Below the pieces are notes generated by a model that worked only from the letters and a program-made list of their open reading frames with translations, did not search any database and had not been told where the DNA came from. From Prosapia bicincta (lineage: Eukaryota > Arthropoda > Insecta > Hemiptera > Cercopidae), in contig JBAIZL010000001.1 in assembly GCA_036971475.1 (NCBI GenBank), positions 108,113,850-108,177,849 of the forward strand: a stretch of DNA of 64,000 nucleotides. Direction: 5' to 3'. Each line of letters begins with the position of its first letter. The first letter of the stretch is position 1. Shown here one piece after another: positions 1 through 11,629 of this stretch. The position numbers and the translations under genes were made by a program.

Positions 1-137
1 ACTCACTATGTAAAAATTAAATTTAACTTTGCCATTTTTTTTCAAAAGACATTTATAAATTTTTTATAATACCTAACCTATCACAACAAATACGATTCAT
101 TAAAACTAGAATGTTTCAAGAAAAAAATTAAAATTGA

Positions 138-203
138 AGTTCGGGATTTGAACCCGGAACTTTCGATTAGTATGCCTGTCCTTAACCACTAGGCCACGGG
201 TTT
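138..203 (-). repeat. tRNA-like sequence (SINE head or tRNA pseudogene)
   Basis: Read on the minus strand this stretch has both RNA polymerase III internal promoter boxes: an A box reading TGGCCTAGTGG (plus-strand 187-197) and a B box reading GGTTCAAATCC (plus-strand 144-154), about 40 bases apart. The T arm folds (CGGG/CCCG around the 7-base loop). The anticodon stem does not pair well and no acceptor stem is visible, so it is not a working tRNA. The best reading is the 5' head of a tRNA-derived SINE or an old tRNA pseudogene. The A+T-rich sequence toward position 1 could be the SINE body, but I cannot delimit it. Confidence 0.5.
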
Positions 204-509
204 CTACTGATTTTGTTGATACAGTTTCTCTTATTACATTGTGGCTCATTCTCTGGCTCATAGCTTCCCTACATTCTCTCCACTCTCTAGGAACTCAGTT
301 GAAGGTTGCGCATGGCGTTTCTGCACCCGAAAAAGTCTACTCTCAAAATACCTCCAGAGATATGTAAACGTTGGTTAAAATCTGTGACCTGTTTTGTGAT
401 TTATAATATAAATATTTCGATAAGGGGCAGCTGTATTCACTGATAAACGCCATAAAATAAAATCACCTGAACGACAGATATATACAACCAGCAAGCGGGA
501 TTGTGCATA

Positions 510-1215
510 GAGTAACGGAAAACAAATGGAATACATTGTGGAGAAATAAAAGTGAACACAATACACTATGACACGGTGATCGTAGCCGACTGCATGGAAG
601 GAGTACAAAAACTAATGGAAAGAGTGGCAAAATGCAGCAAGTAGTGTGGCCGAGGAATAAAGGCTAAGAGCAAAATATCAGCGCACTGACAAAGCAATGA
701 ACCATTTGATAGTAGCCTTATTTAAAAAATAAATAGAACTCCACAAGTATACCTCCCTCTGTGCCGTCGTAATCTCAAATATGTTCACAATGACGAAATG
801 AAATTAAGGGTAGGTAAGTAATTTTAAATATCGCAAACGTAAACAGTGTTTAAATTTAAAACATTTCTAACATAACCTCAATGCACAGAGACACCAACTT
901 AATGTAACTGTAAAAACGTTGAAAATTGTAGTTTGTCTAATTAGTCGTGTATGTTACTTCTCTACATTAATGTATGGGATAAAAGTGTGGTCACAAAATG
1001 CAACTGCCCGGAATAAAATTAACGCATTTGGTGAATATAAAAGGGGATTCTGAAGGCCTTATGGAGTTACGAACAAGAATTCCTGTTAATATTACGTCAT
1101 AACAAACAAGACATTGTAGGAGATATAGTAAATTTGTCTTGAGAGATGTAGTTCACGAAGATCGATTTTGTAAAAAGAATTGAAGAAAGGCACAGCTTGG
1201 ACTTTTTAGATTAGT
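510..1215 (+). pseudogene. Decayed non-LTR retrotransposon reverse transcriptase (C-terminal half)
   Basis: In the plus frame, bases about 540-660 read NGIHCGEIKVNTIHY followed by DTVIVADCMEGVQKLMERV. This is the pattern around the RT catalytic YADD box, but the A-D of the box is missing. After an in-frame TAG the text continues CGRGIKAKSKIS, matching the conserved segment after the box. Bases about 960-1070 read TLMYGIKVWSQ then INAFGEYKR, matching the LLYGSETW...RAFE thumb region of many non-LTR RTs. About 1170-1200 reads VKRIEERH, like the later K-RI-ERRL segment. Stops and frame changes lie between the blocks, so it is dead. I infer an RTE/CR1-like non-LTR element; the clade is not resolved. 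Both ends fade into unrecognisable AT-rich DNA. Confidence 0.6.
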
Positions 1216-1761
1216 TCGAATATATATCACTTGTATGTGTAAAGTAGCCAAATCTAATGTCAATGTAGTCATGATGATTATTTAAATTGGACTTAAAGAT
1301 GTTACTTAAAAAGAGAATAATAATTTTATTACATTTTCATCCGGGAATTATTTTTAAAAATGAAAATAAAATAATTTAAGTTTTAGTTAAATTCGTTGTG
1401 CAAAAGCCGTACCTTATGGAGTAAATTGATTTTTGGTATAATAGTGATTCATACAAAATAATACAATAAAGCATTGTTAATAGTAAAATAACGACAAATT
1501 TTGTACTTTACTTCAGCTACTATACGCATGGTAAGGTTTTTTAATAACCAATTGAAGTTATACAAAACATGGTTACACCTGGATGAGGTTAGAAATAGAG
1601 ACATTATTTAAAACACATTTTAGAAACTCACGGTCATTAATTTTGAGAAACAATATCGAAAAGCAACAACAAATTTTGTACAATGTTTTTTTTTTGAAAA
1701 TTATCTTCTTATAATTAAAGAATAAAAATATGGTACAACTCACAAATATACAATTTTTTAT

Positions 1762-1805
1762 TTCATACGCGTTTCAACGACTAATTTGTCGTCATCCTCA
1801 GTGAA
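1762..1805 (-). ncRNA. Hammerhead ribozyme, minimal type I, intact by pairing
   Basis: Minus strand, 5' to 3': helix I strand UUCA (1802-1805), core CUGAGGA (1795-1801), helix II GACGAC/GUCGUU with a six-base loop, GAAA (1772-1775), palindromic helix III ACGCGU (1767-1772), cleavage base A (1766), then UGAA (1762-1765), which pairs with UUCA. Every invariant core base of a hammerhead is present (CUGANGA, GAAA, UH). The zero-loop palindromic helix III fits the dimer-active hammerheads described in Penelope-like retroelements. Cleavage is predicted between 1766 and 1765 on the minus-strand RNA. Confidence 0.75.
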
Positions 1806-1825
1806 GATACACAAATGAAATTAAC

Positions 1826-1828
<3 letters not shown>

Positions 1829-1868
<40 letters not shown>
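1829..1868. repeat. (AT)n microsatellite in palindrome core
   Basis: Uninterrupted AT dinucleotides form the spacer between the two ribozyme-bearing arms. Confidence 0.9.
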
Positions 1869-1876
<8 letters not shown>

Positions 1877-1919
1877 TCTAATATATATAGTGTTTTTTAG
1901 TTAATTTAATTTGTGTATC

Positions 1920-1963
1920 TTCACTGAGGATGACGACAAATTAGTCGTTGAAACACGTATGAA
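1920..1963 (+). ncRNA. Hammerhead ribozyme, mirror copy with weakened helix III
   Basis: Plus-strand twin of the motif in the left arm: UUCA (1920-1923), CUGAGGA (1924-1930), helix II (1931-1949), GAAA (1950-1953), helix III ACACGU (1953-1958), A1959, then UGAA (1960-1963) closing helix I. The only core-related difference from the left arm is G to A in helix III, which breaks its palindrome, so activity may be reduced. Confidence 0.65.
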
Positions 1964-2015
1964 ATAAAAAATTGTATATTTGTGAGTTGTACCATATTTT
2001 TATTCTTTAATTATA

Positions 2016-3024
2016 ACTTTCACTCACAAGCCAGCTCGAATATCATTTATTATCTTCTTAGTTCGATGTAAAATAAGGTACATAAGTACATCGGTGCTAC
2101 CAATGTATTCAGTAGCGAAATAAAGTTTCGAAATGCGATTCAGTATTCAGGTATAAGAAGCACGCTAGGGTGCTCAGAGGGAGACAGCTTCCGTTTATTT
2201 TTATTAGTTTATTTTTGTCTTCCTACACGTGTTCCTGTTTCCTTACCTAACTACACTTTATGTGTCACTTCATTACTTAGCTATGTTAACAAGAGCGATA
2301 TTTTACTGCTTGCGTCTCCATTCTCAGATTACATATTAGTAATGCATGAATGGGGCCTACAGCAAAATTTATGTGACAAGATATAGTTCCTTTATATAAA
2401 GTGAGTGTCGTATAATTTGGTGATTTTGCAAACTGTGTACAAGTTTATTACGCTAATAGTGTTAACATGCCTTTACATAAAAAATCATTTCTTTTCATTT
2501 GGAAGAGGTTTTGGGAGCAAGTTACGCTTTAATTAAATTTAAAATTTAAACGTTATATCTTGTGCTACGGTCTATATAAATATTTACAAAGTATTAAAAT
2601 AATTCTGACCGATCACTGTTGACCGAAATTTGTCGAATGAAGTAGATTCAAGAACGTTATAAAAGCAGAAAATAATTTTATTTAACATTATTACATTATT
2701 TAAGTAGACATTTATCAATTAGAAGTGTACATTTAACATTTGTATGTATAGGCGATTAAAACCAGTAGGCAATGGCTATTGTCTCATACGAGTAATAAGA
2801 TGTATAGTGTGGTAGGATTTACTAACTGTATTATAATATACTTAATCGTCATTAATATCACAACATCTACAACAACAGTACAAATTTTACAAACTAGAGC
2901 AGTTTTTTTCAACAATTTGATGAAAGAAAATTGTTTTTTATTTATACAGAGATGCAAATAGAATATACTCTGTAAATTGCCCGAATGTTAGAATGATATT
3001 AAAATATTGCAGTATTATGCTCCT
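2016..3024. other. No gene seen
   Basis: AT-rich sequence with frequent stops in all frames. The short open frame at 2779-2961 has biased, low-complexity composition and no recognisable domain. Confidence 0.6.
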
Positions 3025-3553
3025 TGTCCGAACCTACCCCCAAACATGTAGTTTTACAATCAACCAAACATGACGTCGCCTGACTAAATGACTCCAGTTC
3101 TATTTAGCGCGTCCTTCATGTGTTCCAGCTATCTTTCTCTGGGTATCTACAATTCTTCTTCATTTCTGTCTTCCTCTAGTAAGTGAATATTCACGAACCA
3201 TGTAATCCTACCCCAAACATATAGTGGTGGAATCTTCCAAAATGACATCACCTGATTTCATGACTTCGATCCTTTTTAGCTCATCCTGCATGTGCTCTAG
3301 CCCTCTTTATCTAGGTTACCTAGCATTTGCCTTCATCTCTGTCTTCCTCTAGTCTGTGTTTGTTAACGAACCATGTAATACTACTCCAAACATATAATGG
3401 TGGAATCTTCCAAAATGACATCACCTAACTTCATGACTTCGATCCTATTTAGCTTGTTCTGCATGCCCACTAGGCATCTGTATCTAGGTTACCTACCATT
3501 CACCTTCATCTCTATCTTCCTCCAGTAAGTGTGTGTGAACGAACCATGTAATT
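3025..3553. repeat. Three tandem copies of a 173-bp unit
   Basis: The landmark CGAACCATGTAAT recurs at 3194, 3367 and 3540, exactly 173 bp apart. The two later units are closest to each other; the first is the most diverged. The units contain pyrimidine-rich runs (TCTGTCTTCCTCTAG) and no open reading frame. Confidence 0.85.
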
Positions 3554-3706
3554 GCGCCTTTAATATGATTATTACTCATGCATAGTAACTTGTTTATTGC
3601 ACATTTCTAACTGTAACACCTTGTCCGTAAGTATTGAATACAAAGTGTTAGTTACCAAATTAGTTTTGGCAAAAATCGCTTTCTCGTACATTTTACCCAT
3701 ACTTTG

Positions 3707-3786
3707 AATCTTTCGTTAGCATTGGTTGCAACCTAGGGTAACTCATGAATCTTTCGTTAGCATTGGTTGCAGTCAGGGTAACTCAG
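3707..3786. repeat. Short tandem duplication (about 41 bp)
   Basis: GAATCTTTCGTTAGCATTGG occurs twice in direct succession, each followed by TTGCA and a GGGTAACTCA tail, with a small indel between copies. Confidence 0.85.
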
Positions 3787-6700
3787 CCGAACATTGCCGT
3801 TGTGTACACGACTTATTGGACAAAAGGGCGGGTAAGGGTGGATTGCACAAGTACCGCGACTATCATTTCGAGTGTTCATAAACCCGAAGTGGCTGTTGTA
3901 ATTGGGATAATCTATTAATTCCACGATTATCCTCTAAGCGACACACCTTCACTGTAGATCTGAAAATTTCCTTTGAATCTACCGGGCAGGAGGTTTCCTT
4001 TCCATATTGTTTGTGTAAGATACATACAGTAATATTTTATCTTTAATATTTTAATAATATACACAATGAGGTGTGTTTTAACAAACTCTTTTAAAGTTTT
4101 CGCAGGTTCATATTGCCCGATCATTAAAAAACATGCATGAATTAGAAATATTAGAAAATTGATCATGTGATAGCATTGTCATGTTTCAATTTTTTTTATA
4201 TTGCGTTGTCAAATATTCAGTATTTTGTATAGTATGGTATGATTATGTTTTAACAGTATTTGTTCTTTAATAAGTTTATTTTTAATTTTATGTTTATATA
4301 TTTCTAATTGTTTGTACAAGTTAATTTTTTTAAATTGCATCCTCTTTTTGTAATTATTTTCATATAATTTATGTTTGATAAATTATATCTTTATGTAATG
4401 GAATATGTGGCTAAATTTGATTTATAAATATCTGGTATTATATGATCAGTGTAGCTAGGTAGATCGCTAAAAGTTGAATCAACTTCACCTGTATAAAGAA
4501 AAATATTACAAAATTACGATGTTTACCATCGTTAAAACATTTTGTTAGAACAATCAACTTCTTAGATAGCATAAAACAAATTCGAAACACTAAAAGTAAA
4601 AACACATACTTAAAAATAATACATATTTATAATAAAATAATATATTCGAATACAATAAAAACTACATTATGAACAACTAGTCACCGGATACCAAAACACA
4701 ACAAATTCACAATAACATAACACACATGACCAAACAGACCTGTCAGTGACTGTCAGCATTGAACAAGGCACTGACCAACTGGAAATCGCATCTGCTGAGA
4801 AATATCAGAAAGTTGTGATTATTGACCGAGTGAATTAATAAATAGTCAATAAAGATAACTAAAATGAATGATTTATCTTGTAGGCATAAAATATTTTTGT
4901 AATATCAATAAATATTTTTATTGTTTTATTCAAGTAGGTTAGAGACACACTATATACAGTAGCTTCTTAACATTATTTTATTATGGTTAAAATTTTAGAA
5001 TCGAGATCCATCGTAAAATAAATCATATAGAATGTGTTTTTTTAAAGTTTTAATAGAATATACCATATAAAATGATTTTAAGGTTTTATTTCCAACAGTT
5101 TTGTTTAATAACTATGAATAGATTGTTTTATAATTAGGGGACATAATTGAACTTTGGTGTAAAAGAATTGCACCCATTGCGAATGTTGCCAAAAAACAGA
5201 AATTGTGACATCTTGTTTGCTATCTCCTTATTTTCTCTTCTTTACATATCTGCCATGTGAGTTTATGAAGATAATACTAATCACCATTATTTGGTTCAAT
5301 CACCATTATTTGTATTGTGCATTTTAAGACCAAAAAGGACTTATTGCATTTAAAGATTAAATGAAATTTAGTATAGAATGGTTATAGTTACACAATGTAA
5401 AAGCATAAAACATTTCAACCAACAAAAAGAGGGTGAGATGTGGCGGCTCACCAATAACCGACCCTGTCCTATAGATCTTGTCACAGAGAAGCTTAAAATT
5501 TTATGGTCTCAGGGAAACCTATTTTTGCTGCAAAATTGCTTCATGTAAAATTACTACGGCTCCTTAAGCCAGCGATGCCCGCGAATTTTATACCAACTTG
5601 CAGATGACATTGATGGTGACATTAATGGTTATAATGGAGCGTTATATTTTAATGTTGAAGGAATTTAACTTCTAACAATAGATATATTAACACTGTAGAA
5701 TATTGGCTATAAAAATATTAATAAAATAAATAAATGTTTAATAAAGTATTTTATTAATCATTATCCAGCTAGGTTTTATTAGTCCTGTGGTCTTTATTAA
5801 TAGAGTAAAACCTAGTTTTATCCAAAGAAATCAATGTCTTTCATATAAAGATTAATATTTATAGCTTTTATTTATTTAAGTTTAAATTAATAAACATTTG
5901 AGTACATTTTTCTGTTTTCCTAACATAAAAATATTTTTTTGTTGACGAGTCTCGAAATAACTCCATTCTCAAAACTTAAATATTACTGTTGGCCAAAACC
6001 ATGTAGCATAATGCGAATGATCCCCCACATTTGTTTTACAAATTTGTTTAAAGAGGGCCATACCTAGGAAGAAATGAAGAATATAATACAAATGTTACAA
6101 TATGCTAATGAAAGAAAGCGATTGTATATTTTAGAAAATGTTATAAATTTACAAATCAAAGTTAAAGAAAGAAAATATAATAAATGAACAAATAAATTCC
6201 CAGTCGGACGTTATTTTGAAAAGATTAAAAATCGTTGAGTTGTAAACCGGAAGAAGTCAAGTTTAGTCGTAAATCAATTGGAAGCGACATCTGGCAGTGG
6301 TGGGGGCGATGCTAATAATATATAAAGATGAACTCAGTTTTGAGAGTAAAATTACTTTTAAGGTTTTGATAATGGAATTATTTCGAAACGCGCAAAGAAA
6401 ATTATTTTAATGTTCAGAAAGGCAAAAAAGAAGTATTCCTAACAGAAGTGAAGATGAGTATATTAAGAACTTTAAAATAATAATTCTTTGGACTCTGAAT
6501 CAATATGCTAAAGTTTAATTGGTTTAGTCTGTTATTTTAAAACTAAACACTAAGTATTAAATAGATTTAAATTATTAGTTTATTTTTGGATAAATAAAAG
6601 ATTTGAAAATTAATTCTGCAAATGGACACGAAACGCAAAATCTTTTTTTTAAGTAATGCATATTTTTAATATAATAGAAATTAAAGAATTTAAAACTTAC

Positions 6701-7190
6701 ATGTTTGAACTGCTAAAATTAACATAAAACCCAAGAATATCTATTCAAAAGATTGTCAAAAAGTTGTTTGTCGAAGTGTTTGTCTACATCCAATTATAAA
6801 CGAAGTATAGATACCTAAAATTGTGTGCGGTAGTAATATTAAAATTAAATTTCGGTCACACTCATTAATGTTTTACATCACAATAATACAAATGGAAATA
6901 TGAGTAGTAATGCTCATTGAAATTTAAATTGGTTTTATTTTACATTTCTAACACTAAATTGGCATGGGAGAGCTTTTGAATATGGAAAAAAGGCTCGCAA
7001 TACGAATGTAACCAAAACAACTTACCCGTTATAAAAATCGTTCTTAAACCATGAAAGGAAAACAGTGATTCTATGAAGCTTGTAGAGCTTGTAAGGCATT
7101 AAAGTAAGTATCATTGAATGATTGCTTTGTATATGTACTTCAAGTGACATGCTCCTGTCATCGGAACCGGAAAATTACGAGGTGTTTAAT
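3787..7190. other. No gene seen
   Basis: AT-rich DNA with stops in all frames. A somewhat GC-richer patch at about 5425-5620 has no recognisable translation. A small direct duplication (AATCACCATTATTTG) lies at about 5279-5315. Confidence 0.55.
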
Positions 7191-7763
7191 CAGAGCAACT
7201 CCCACTGTAACGTCATCGTCCTACTTCCTCAATTTCCGTCATGAGACCTGGAAACGTCATTGCTGACGCAAAGCAGCCAAACACAACTAGTACGATGCTA
7301 TCGCTAAATTGCTCGCAACCCGCTTATTGTTTCCGTTGTTCACAGGAAAGCCTGACAAGCATATCTGCATTTCGATTAATGAGTGATACTATCAGACTTT
7401 ACGGGGATGTGAACGACTTTATTGGTTATATTAAAATCTATAATTATTCCTAGTGTTTTTGTTTTAAATCATCAAGAGTTAGAATGGATTGATTGCATAT
7501 ACATATTTTTTCTTTGAAATTAGAAACACGAGAATAAACCAGTGAAAAAGCCAGCTAAAAATGTTCAAGAAGCATTAGAATAGTTTATTTGTTGTGGTTG
7601 AATTTTTAGAAAGCATTTCTGTATTTAGATTAATGAGTGATACTATCAGACTTGACGGGAATGTGAACGACTTTATTGGTTATATTAAAATCTATAATTA
7701 TTCCTAGTGTTTTTGTTTTAAATCATCAAGAGTCTGAATGGATTGATTGCATATACATATTTT

Positions 7764-7812
7764 TTTCCTGATGATGTTGGCAATGTTAGCCAACGAAAAG
7801 CTTTGTATTTAC
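7764..7812 (+). ncRNA. Hammerhead ribozyme core, helix I lost
   Basis: CUGAUGA (7768-7774), helix II GUUGGC/GCCAAC (perfect 6 bp), GAAA (7795-7798) and palindromic helix III AAGCUU are all intact. The 5' flank is a T run from the target site, so the AUUC/GAAU helix I inferred from the related copy at 11.4 kb is gone (the 3' strand reads GUAU here). It was probably inactivated by 5' truncation on insertion. Confidence 0.65.
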
Positions 7813-7853
7813 AATTCAATTATAATTCTTGTATTTGTATTTAGACTTTTGTT

Positions 7854-7925
<72 letters not shown>
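7767..7925 (+). mobile_element. PLE-type terminal fragment inserted in the duplication (family A)
   Basis: This segment is absent from the otherwise matching position in copy 1 (near 7520), which serves as an empty site. It starts at CCTGATGATG (ribozyme core), runs through ACAATTCAATTATAATTC and GTATTTAGACTTTTGTTC, and ends in a long (TA)n tract. The same order is found at 11.3-11.4 kb next to a PLE endonuclease relic and in a palindrome at 43.7 kb. The target lies in a T run, so a target-site duplication cannot be delimited. Confidence 0.75.
7857..7925. repeat. (TA)n microsatellite
   Basis: Long pure TA tract forming the 3' end of the inserted ribozyme segment. It produces a spurious tyrosine-isoleucine open frame at 7747-7947, which is not a gene. 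Confidence 0.95.
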
Positions 7926-7927
<2 letters not shown>

Positions 7928-8026
7928 CTTTGAAATTAGAAGCATAAGAATAAATCAGTGAATAAGCCATCTAAAAATTTTCCAGAAGAATTAGAATAGT
8001 TAATTTTTTGTGGTTGAAGTTTTAGA

Positions 8027-11000
8027 ACCTGCCAACCACATGTTCCACCTCGTTCCAAATGTTCACTACAAGCAATGTACATTGACCGAAAACTATAAAC
8101 ATTTTAGGCTTAGGATCATCATAGTTTCGTGGAAAGCTCAATCTTTTTTGAAGTAGCCAACTGTCATGATTTTTATATTATTTTTAAATGTCCTACTTTT
8201 AGTTATTTTGTTACTTGAAGTATTTATTTTAAAATAATTTTACTTTACTTTCAAAGCAATAGTCTTTTCTAATTAGAAAGAGATATCATTTCTTTAGAAT
8301 GAGATACCGTATTTTCTTTCGTTCTGTCACCAGTTTGACGTCAGGACAGGCATGACGTTAAAGTAATCGAAGATTTATTGCACAATTTTATTGTCCGTTG
8401 AGTTAAACAAAGAAAAGAAGTCTTTTCTTCTAGTGAAAATCTATATAAATCGAAAACATCTTATTTCCGTGATTTGTAATAGGGTTTACAGCATTACAGA
8501 TAGAGCCTATATCCATAGTTATTGCAGCCTTGTAAGTATGGATGCAATACAACAATGTAATGAGTATTTTAAGCGTTTAAAGTTTTGTATATTACGTATA
8601 AGAAGACCATAGTTACTTGTAATAGGAATTTTTCCCAGAAAGTGAAAGCCGCCGAAGCAGCTAGATAAAACGCCATTTTGTTTAGATCTCTTGACAAACA
8701 GAATTTTACCATATATACTTGCATACCTAAGTGTGTATAGTCTACGATTCCATGTTATTATCGGAGAAATGAACAATTATAAACACTGAGTTCGTGAGGT
8801 TAGTTACGAACTCGGTTAATCGAGACCCAGTTAAACGATATTATACTAAATAACTTTTTCTTGGCTTAACTTGAAGGCATTATGTAAGTTTAATCTATTC
8901 ACATTTTACTAACCCTATAACTTATATTTACTTGAAGCCACTAAAGAAATTAGGAAAGAAATAAAACATAGACTTCCAAGTGTTGTGTCAAATATAAAAA
9001 TAGTGCTATAAATAAAAAGAGACTTGGGAATAATTTAATTATGAGCTACTTTTTGTGGCTTAGAAAGTATGGAATTTTTTAAAAAATACATCTGTTAGTT
9101 TGTTTAGTGATGGAAAACTTTTATTTAATAAAAGGTTACAACTTATACGAAAAGTTACTCGTAAGACGAGACTGTAGCGTGCCTGTGGATATCAGTTAAA
9201 TAGGCTACTTGATTTGAAATATGCAACAGTAAGCTGTTTGAATGGAGACGTACTTCTTTGAATGATGGCATTTAAGCACGCTAACGTTTGTAGTTTGAAA
9301 GTCTTATTTATATACAAAACGTGGTCACAAAATAAAGTCGAAGAGAGTGATGTCCTTATCTAGTACAGTAAAATGTAATAGCTTGTTGCTGTATAGTGCT
9401 TAAACACAGCTTCAAAACCGTATCATTTTAATTCCAGATTTATTGTTATTACGGGTGCAAATAAAATTGAAGACATTGATTTCCCTATGTAGACAGTAAA
9501 ATCTTATAACTTATTGCTGTATAATGTTTAAATACAGTTTTAAAACAGCAATCACTTTTCAGAATAGTTGTTATTGCGAGAGCAAATAAAATAAGATTTA
9601 GTATTCCAACATAAGACAAGATTATCCATTTTTATTTACCATTGAATAAGCGTTATAAAAGGTAATGTTTATAAAAACATACGAAAAGATGGGCTATATT
9701 GATGCGCAACGCCGTATGAGGGATAAATAGCGTAATTAGTCCCCGAAATGAAATTTAGAATGTCCCCACCTTGAAAGGAATTTTAACACACAACCCTTCT
9801 CGGGCCGTGGATGGCGTGCATTTTTAAAAACAGAACTTTTAAAGATATACCTGTGTCGTGGTCTTTAGTATAAGGTTACTTCCTGGTACGTGATTACTGG
9901 CTCCTTTAGGCGACGCCAGGTCGACGAGAGTCGAGGGAGCTTCACTCCTTTCGTTGCCTGGTACCTTCTCGGCACTACCTATTCTATTGAACTAACTAGA
10001 TTTATTATTTTAAAAGGTCTGGAAAATTCAGGTTTGTGGTAAACAGCTGTTCATAAACAGAGCACTACGGCGAGCTGCTCCCGTGCGGCAACTATGGAAT
10101 CTAGTTGTTATTTTCTGCTGCTTTACCGGCGGATCGCTTGGTTACAAAAAAAACATAAAATATTATTTTTCACTGTAAATAAGAACGAATAAAATATGTT
10201 TCTTTTGAACGATAACCAATCATATTTCAGAATGAGCACAGCGGGAATTTAATGTAACTTTCGAAGTGGAAAATTACACATGGAACCTAGTTTAATTAAA
10301 TTAACGCTGAGCCTTAAAATATCTATTTGAATTGGAAAAATTTTGTAACACAATGTTTGTTTGAATTGTATTTTGCATATTATTTTGTTTTATGTTACCA
10401 GGTATGTGAGATCAAGAGCTTGTCATGTCTATTCTGTAAGTACATTTTTATAATGTAATGAAATTACAATAACTGATCGTATCACTTTCGTGTTACTTGG
10501 AGAACAATACCTAAAGTTGATTTTTCCTATTGATTTATAACATCTATTGTACCTACAACTTTACGCTGTTACTCTGTAGATTGACGTATTCACTGTGCTG
10601 TTAAAGTAATGTTACGAAATGTAAAACCATTGCACGCTAAGTATTATTAGAAACACATGTTTTGTACACTGTTTTTATGATTTGGATGTGTTTATTTGGT
10701 TCGCACCTTAGTGTAGTTGCTTTAGGGTAACAGAGCGTTAACATGATTGAATATGTCTTATCTACCAGATTACGAGTTATATATATCCCTTTATTGCCTA
10801 CGATTAAAAAATATTAATGTGAATAATAACCTGATAGTTTATTTATAAAAAATTGTTTGCATTGCAGAATTGTAACTGGGTAGACATAAAACCTAACCTC
10901 ATACGATTTAACGTCAGCACTATAGGGTAATAGCGAGGAGGGTGAAACAGTTTAACATAAAAGCTAAATACCTACGGTCGGTTTTGCCCGCTTTCTTCTC

Positions 11001-11259
11001 TAAACGTAATATGTATTTACTGTACGTAATTACGTAGAGTCAAGGTTTGTTCGCACGTAATAAACTGGAATTTATGGTCTGGAGCTGTAATTCCGCAAGA
11101 GAAAGTAACAAAACTACACCGATCTACTTTCTTTATTATGTGGCTTCTTCGCTATTAAACAAGTAGCGGTATTTTTAACAAGAGTCGGTGTTCGGGAATG
11201 GAAATTTATAGTCCTTTCAGATTCTGATAGCCTGTTAAAAACATTCTTAAACAATACAA

Positions 11260-11262
<3 letters not shown>
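8027..11262. other. No confident gene
   Basis: AT-rich DNA. Overlapping open frames at 8391-8776 on both strands have no recognisable domain. GC-richer patches at 9885-9975 and 10050-10140 include a minus-strand open stretch of about 47 codons (about 9845-9985) that I could not identify. A small inverted repeat, GAGTTCGT/ACGAACTC, lies at about 8788-8813. Confidence 0.5.
9352..9602. repeat. Diverged 128-bp tandem duplication
   Basis: CAGTAAAAT followed by a shared TTGCTGTATA(G/A)TG segment recurs at 9366 and 9494, and both copies end GAGCAAATAAAAT or GTGCAAATAAAAT. The copies are clearly diverged. Confidence 0.7.

Positions 11263-11351
<89 letters not shown>
11263..11351. repeat. (TA)n microsatellite at PLE 3' end
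   Basis: Long pure TA tract. On the minus strand it lies about 50 bp downstream of the ribozyme relic and the PLE endonuclease relic, the same order as at 7.8 kb. Confidence 0.95.
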
Positions 11352-11353
<2 letters not shown>

Positions 11354-11397
11354 AACTAAGTCAAAATACAAATACAAGAATTGTAATTGAATTTACA

Positions 11398-11442
11398 ATT
11401 CAAAGCTTTTCGTTGGCTAACAGTACCAACATCATCTGGAAT
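11398..11442 (-). ncRNA. Hammerhead ribozyme relic in PLE 3' region
   Basis: Minus strand: helix I AUUC (rc 11439-11442) and GAAU (rc 11398-11401) pair. The core reads CAGAUGA instead of CUGAUGA (rc 11432-11438), a change at an invariant U. Helix II is GUUGGU/GCCAAC with one G-U pair, GAAA is intact (rc 11408-11411), helix III is the AAGCUU palindrome and the cleavage base is U. The fold is kept but the core substitution should abolish activity. Its place about 200 bp downstream of a GIY-YIG relic ties the ribozyme family to a Penelope-like element. Confidence 0.65.
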
Positions 11443-11629
11443 ATTAAACAATTAAAATTAACATATGTGCAAATTAGATCAAATAAATAGTTACTATGCC
11501 AAATCAATTACAATGTTGTTAAATTTTTTTAAAATTTTATTTATTAATTTTTTTTATTTTGCTGCCCTAACATTACAAACACTGAATATATTATCAAATT
11601 TAGATTTTACTTGCATTTGTTCATTTATC

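Larger units (their letters stand above)
1711..2015. mobile_element. Palindromic hammerhead-bearing repeat (PLE-type, family B)
   Basis: Two inverted arms of about 117 bp (1711-1828 and 1898-2015) are nearly perfect reverse complements and flank an (AT)n core. Each arm holds a hammerhead ribozyme motif pointing outward, so ribozymes lie on both strands. Just outside the right arm is AAGCCAGCTCGAATAT (about 2035-2050), also found on the minus strand next to the related palindrome near 21.6 kb, so the source family continues past the ribozyme. No coding sequence is present. I infer a head-to-head pair of terminal fragments of a Penelope-like element. Confidence 0.7.
7357..8026. repeat. 254-bp tandem duplication, second copy interrupted
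   Basis: Copy 1 (7357-7610) and copy 2 (7611-about 8026) align end to end, both starting AAGCAT and ending in GGTTGAA-TTTTAGAA. Copy 2 is about 160 bp longer because a ribozyme-plus-(TA)n segment sits inside it at 7767-7925. The copies differ by scattered substitutions, so the duplication is not recent. The open frame at 7241-7453 runs into copy 1 and has no counterpart frame in copy 2, so I do not call it a gene. Confidence 0.85.

Noticed and set aside
9845..9985. Minus-strand open stretch of about 47 codons in a GC-rich patch with a CAGGTAT donor-like end
   Set aside because: No acceptor of quality and no recognised similarity.
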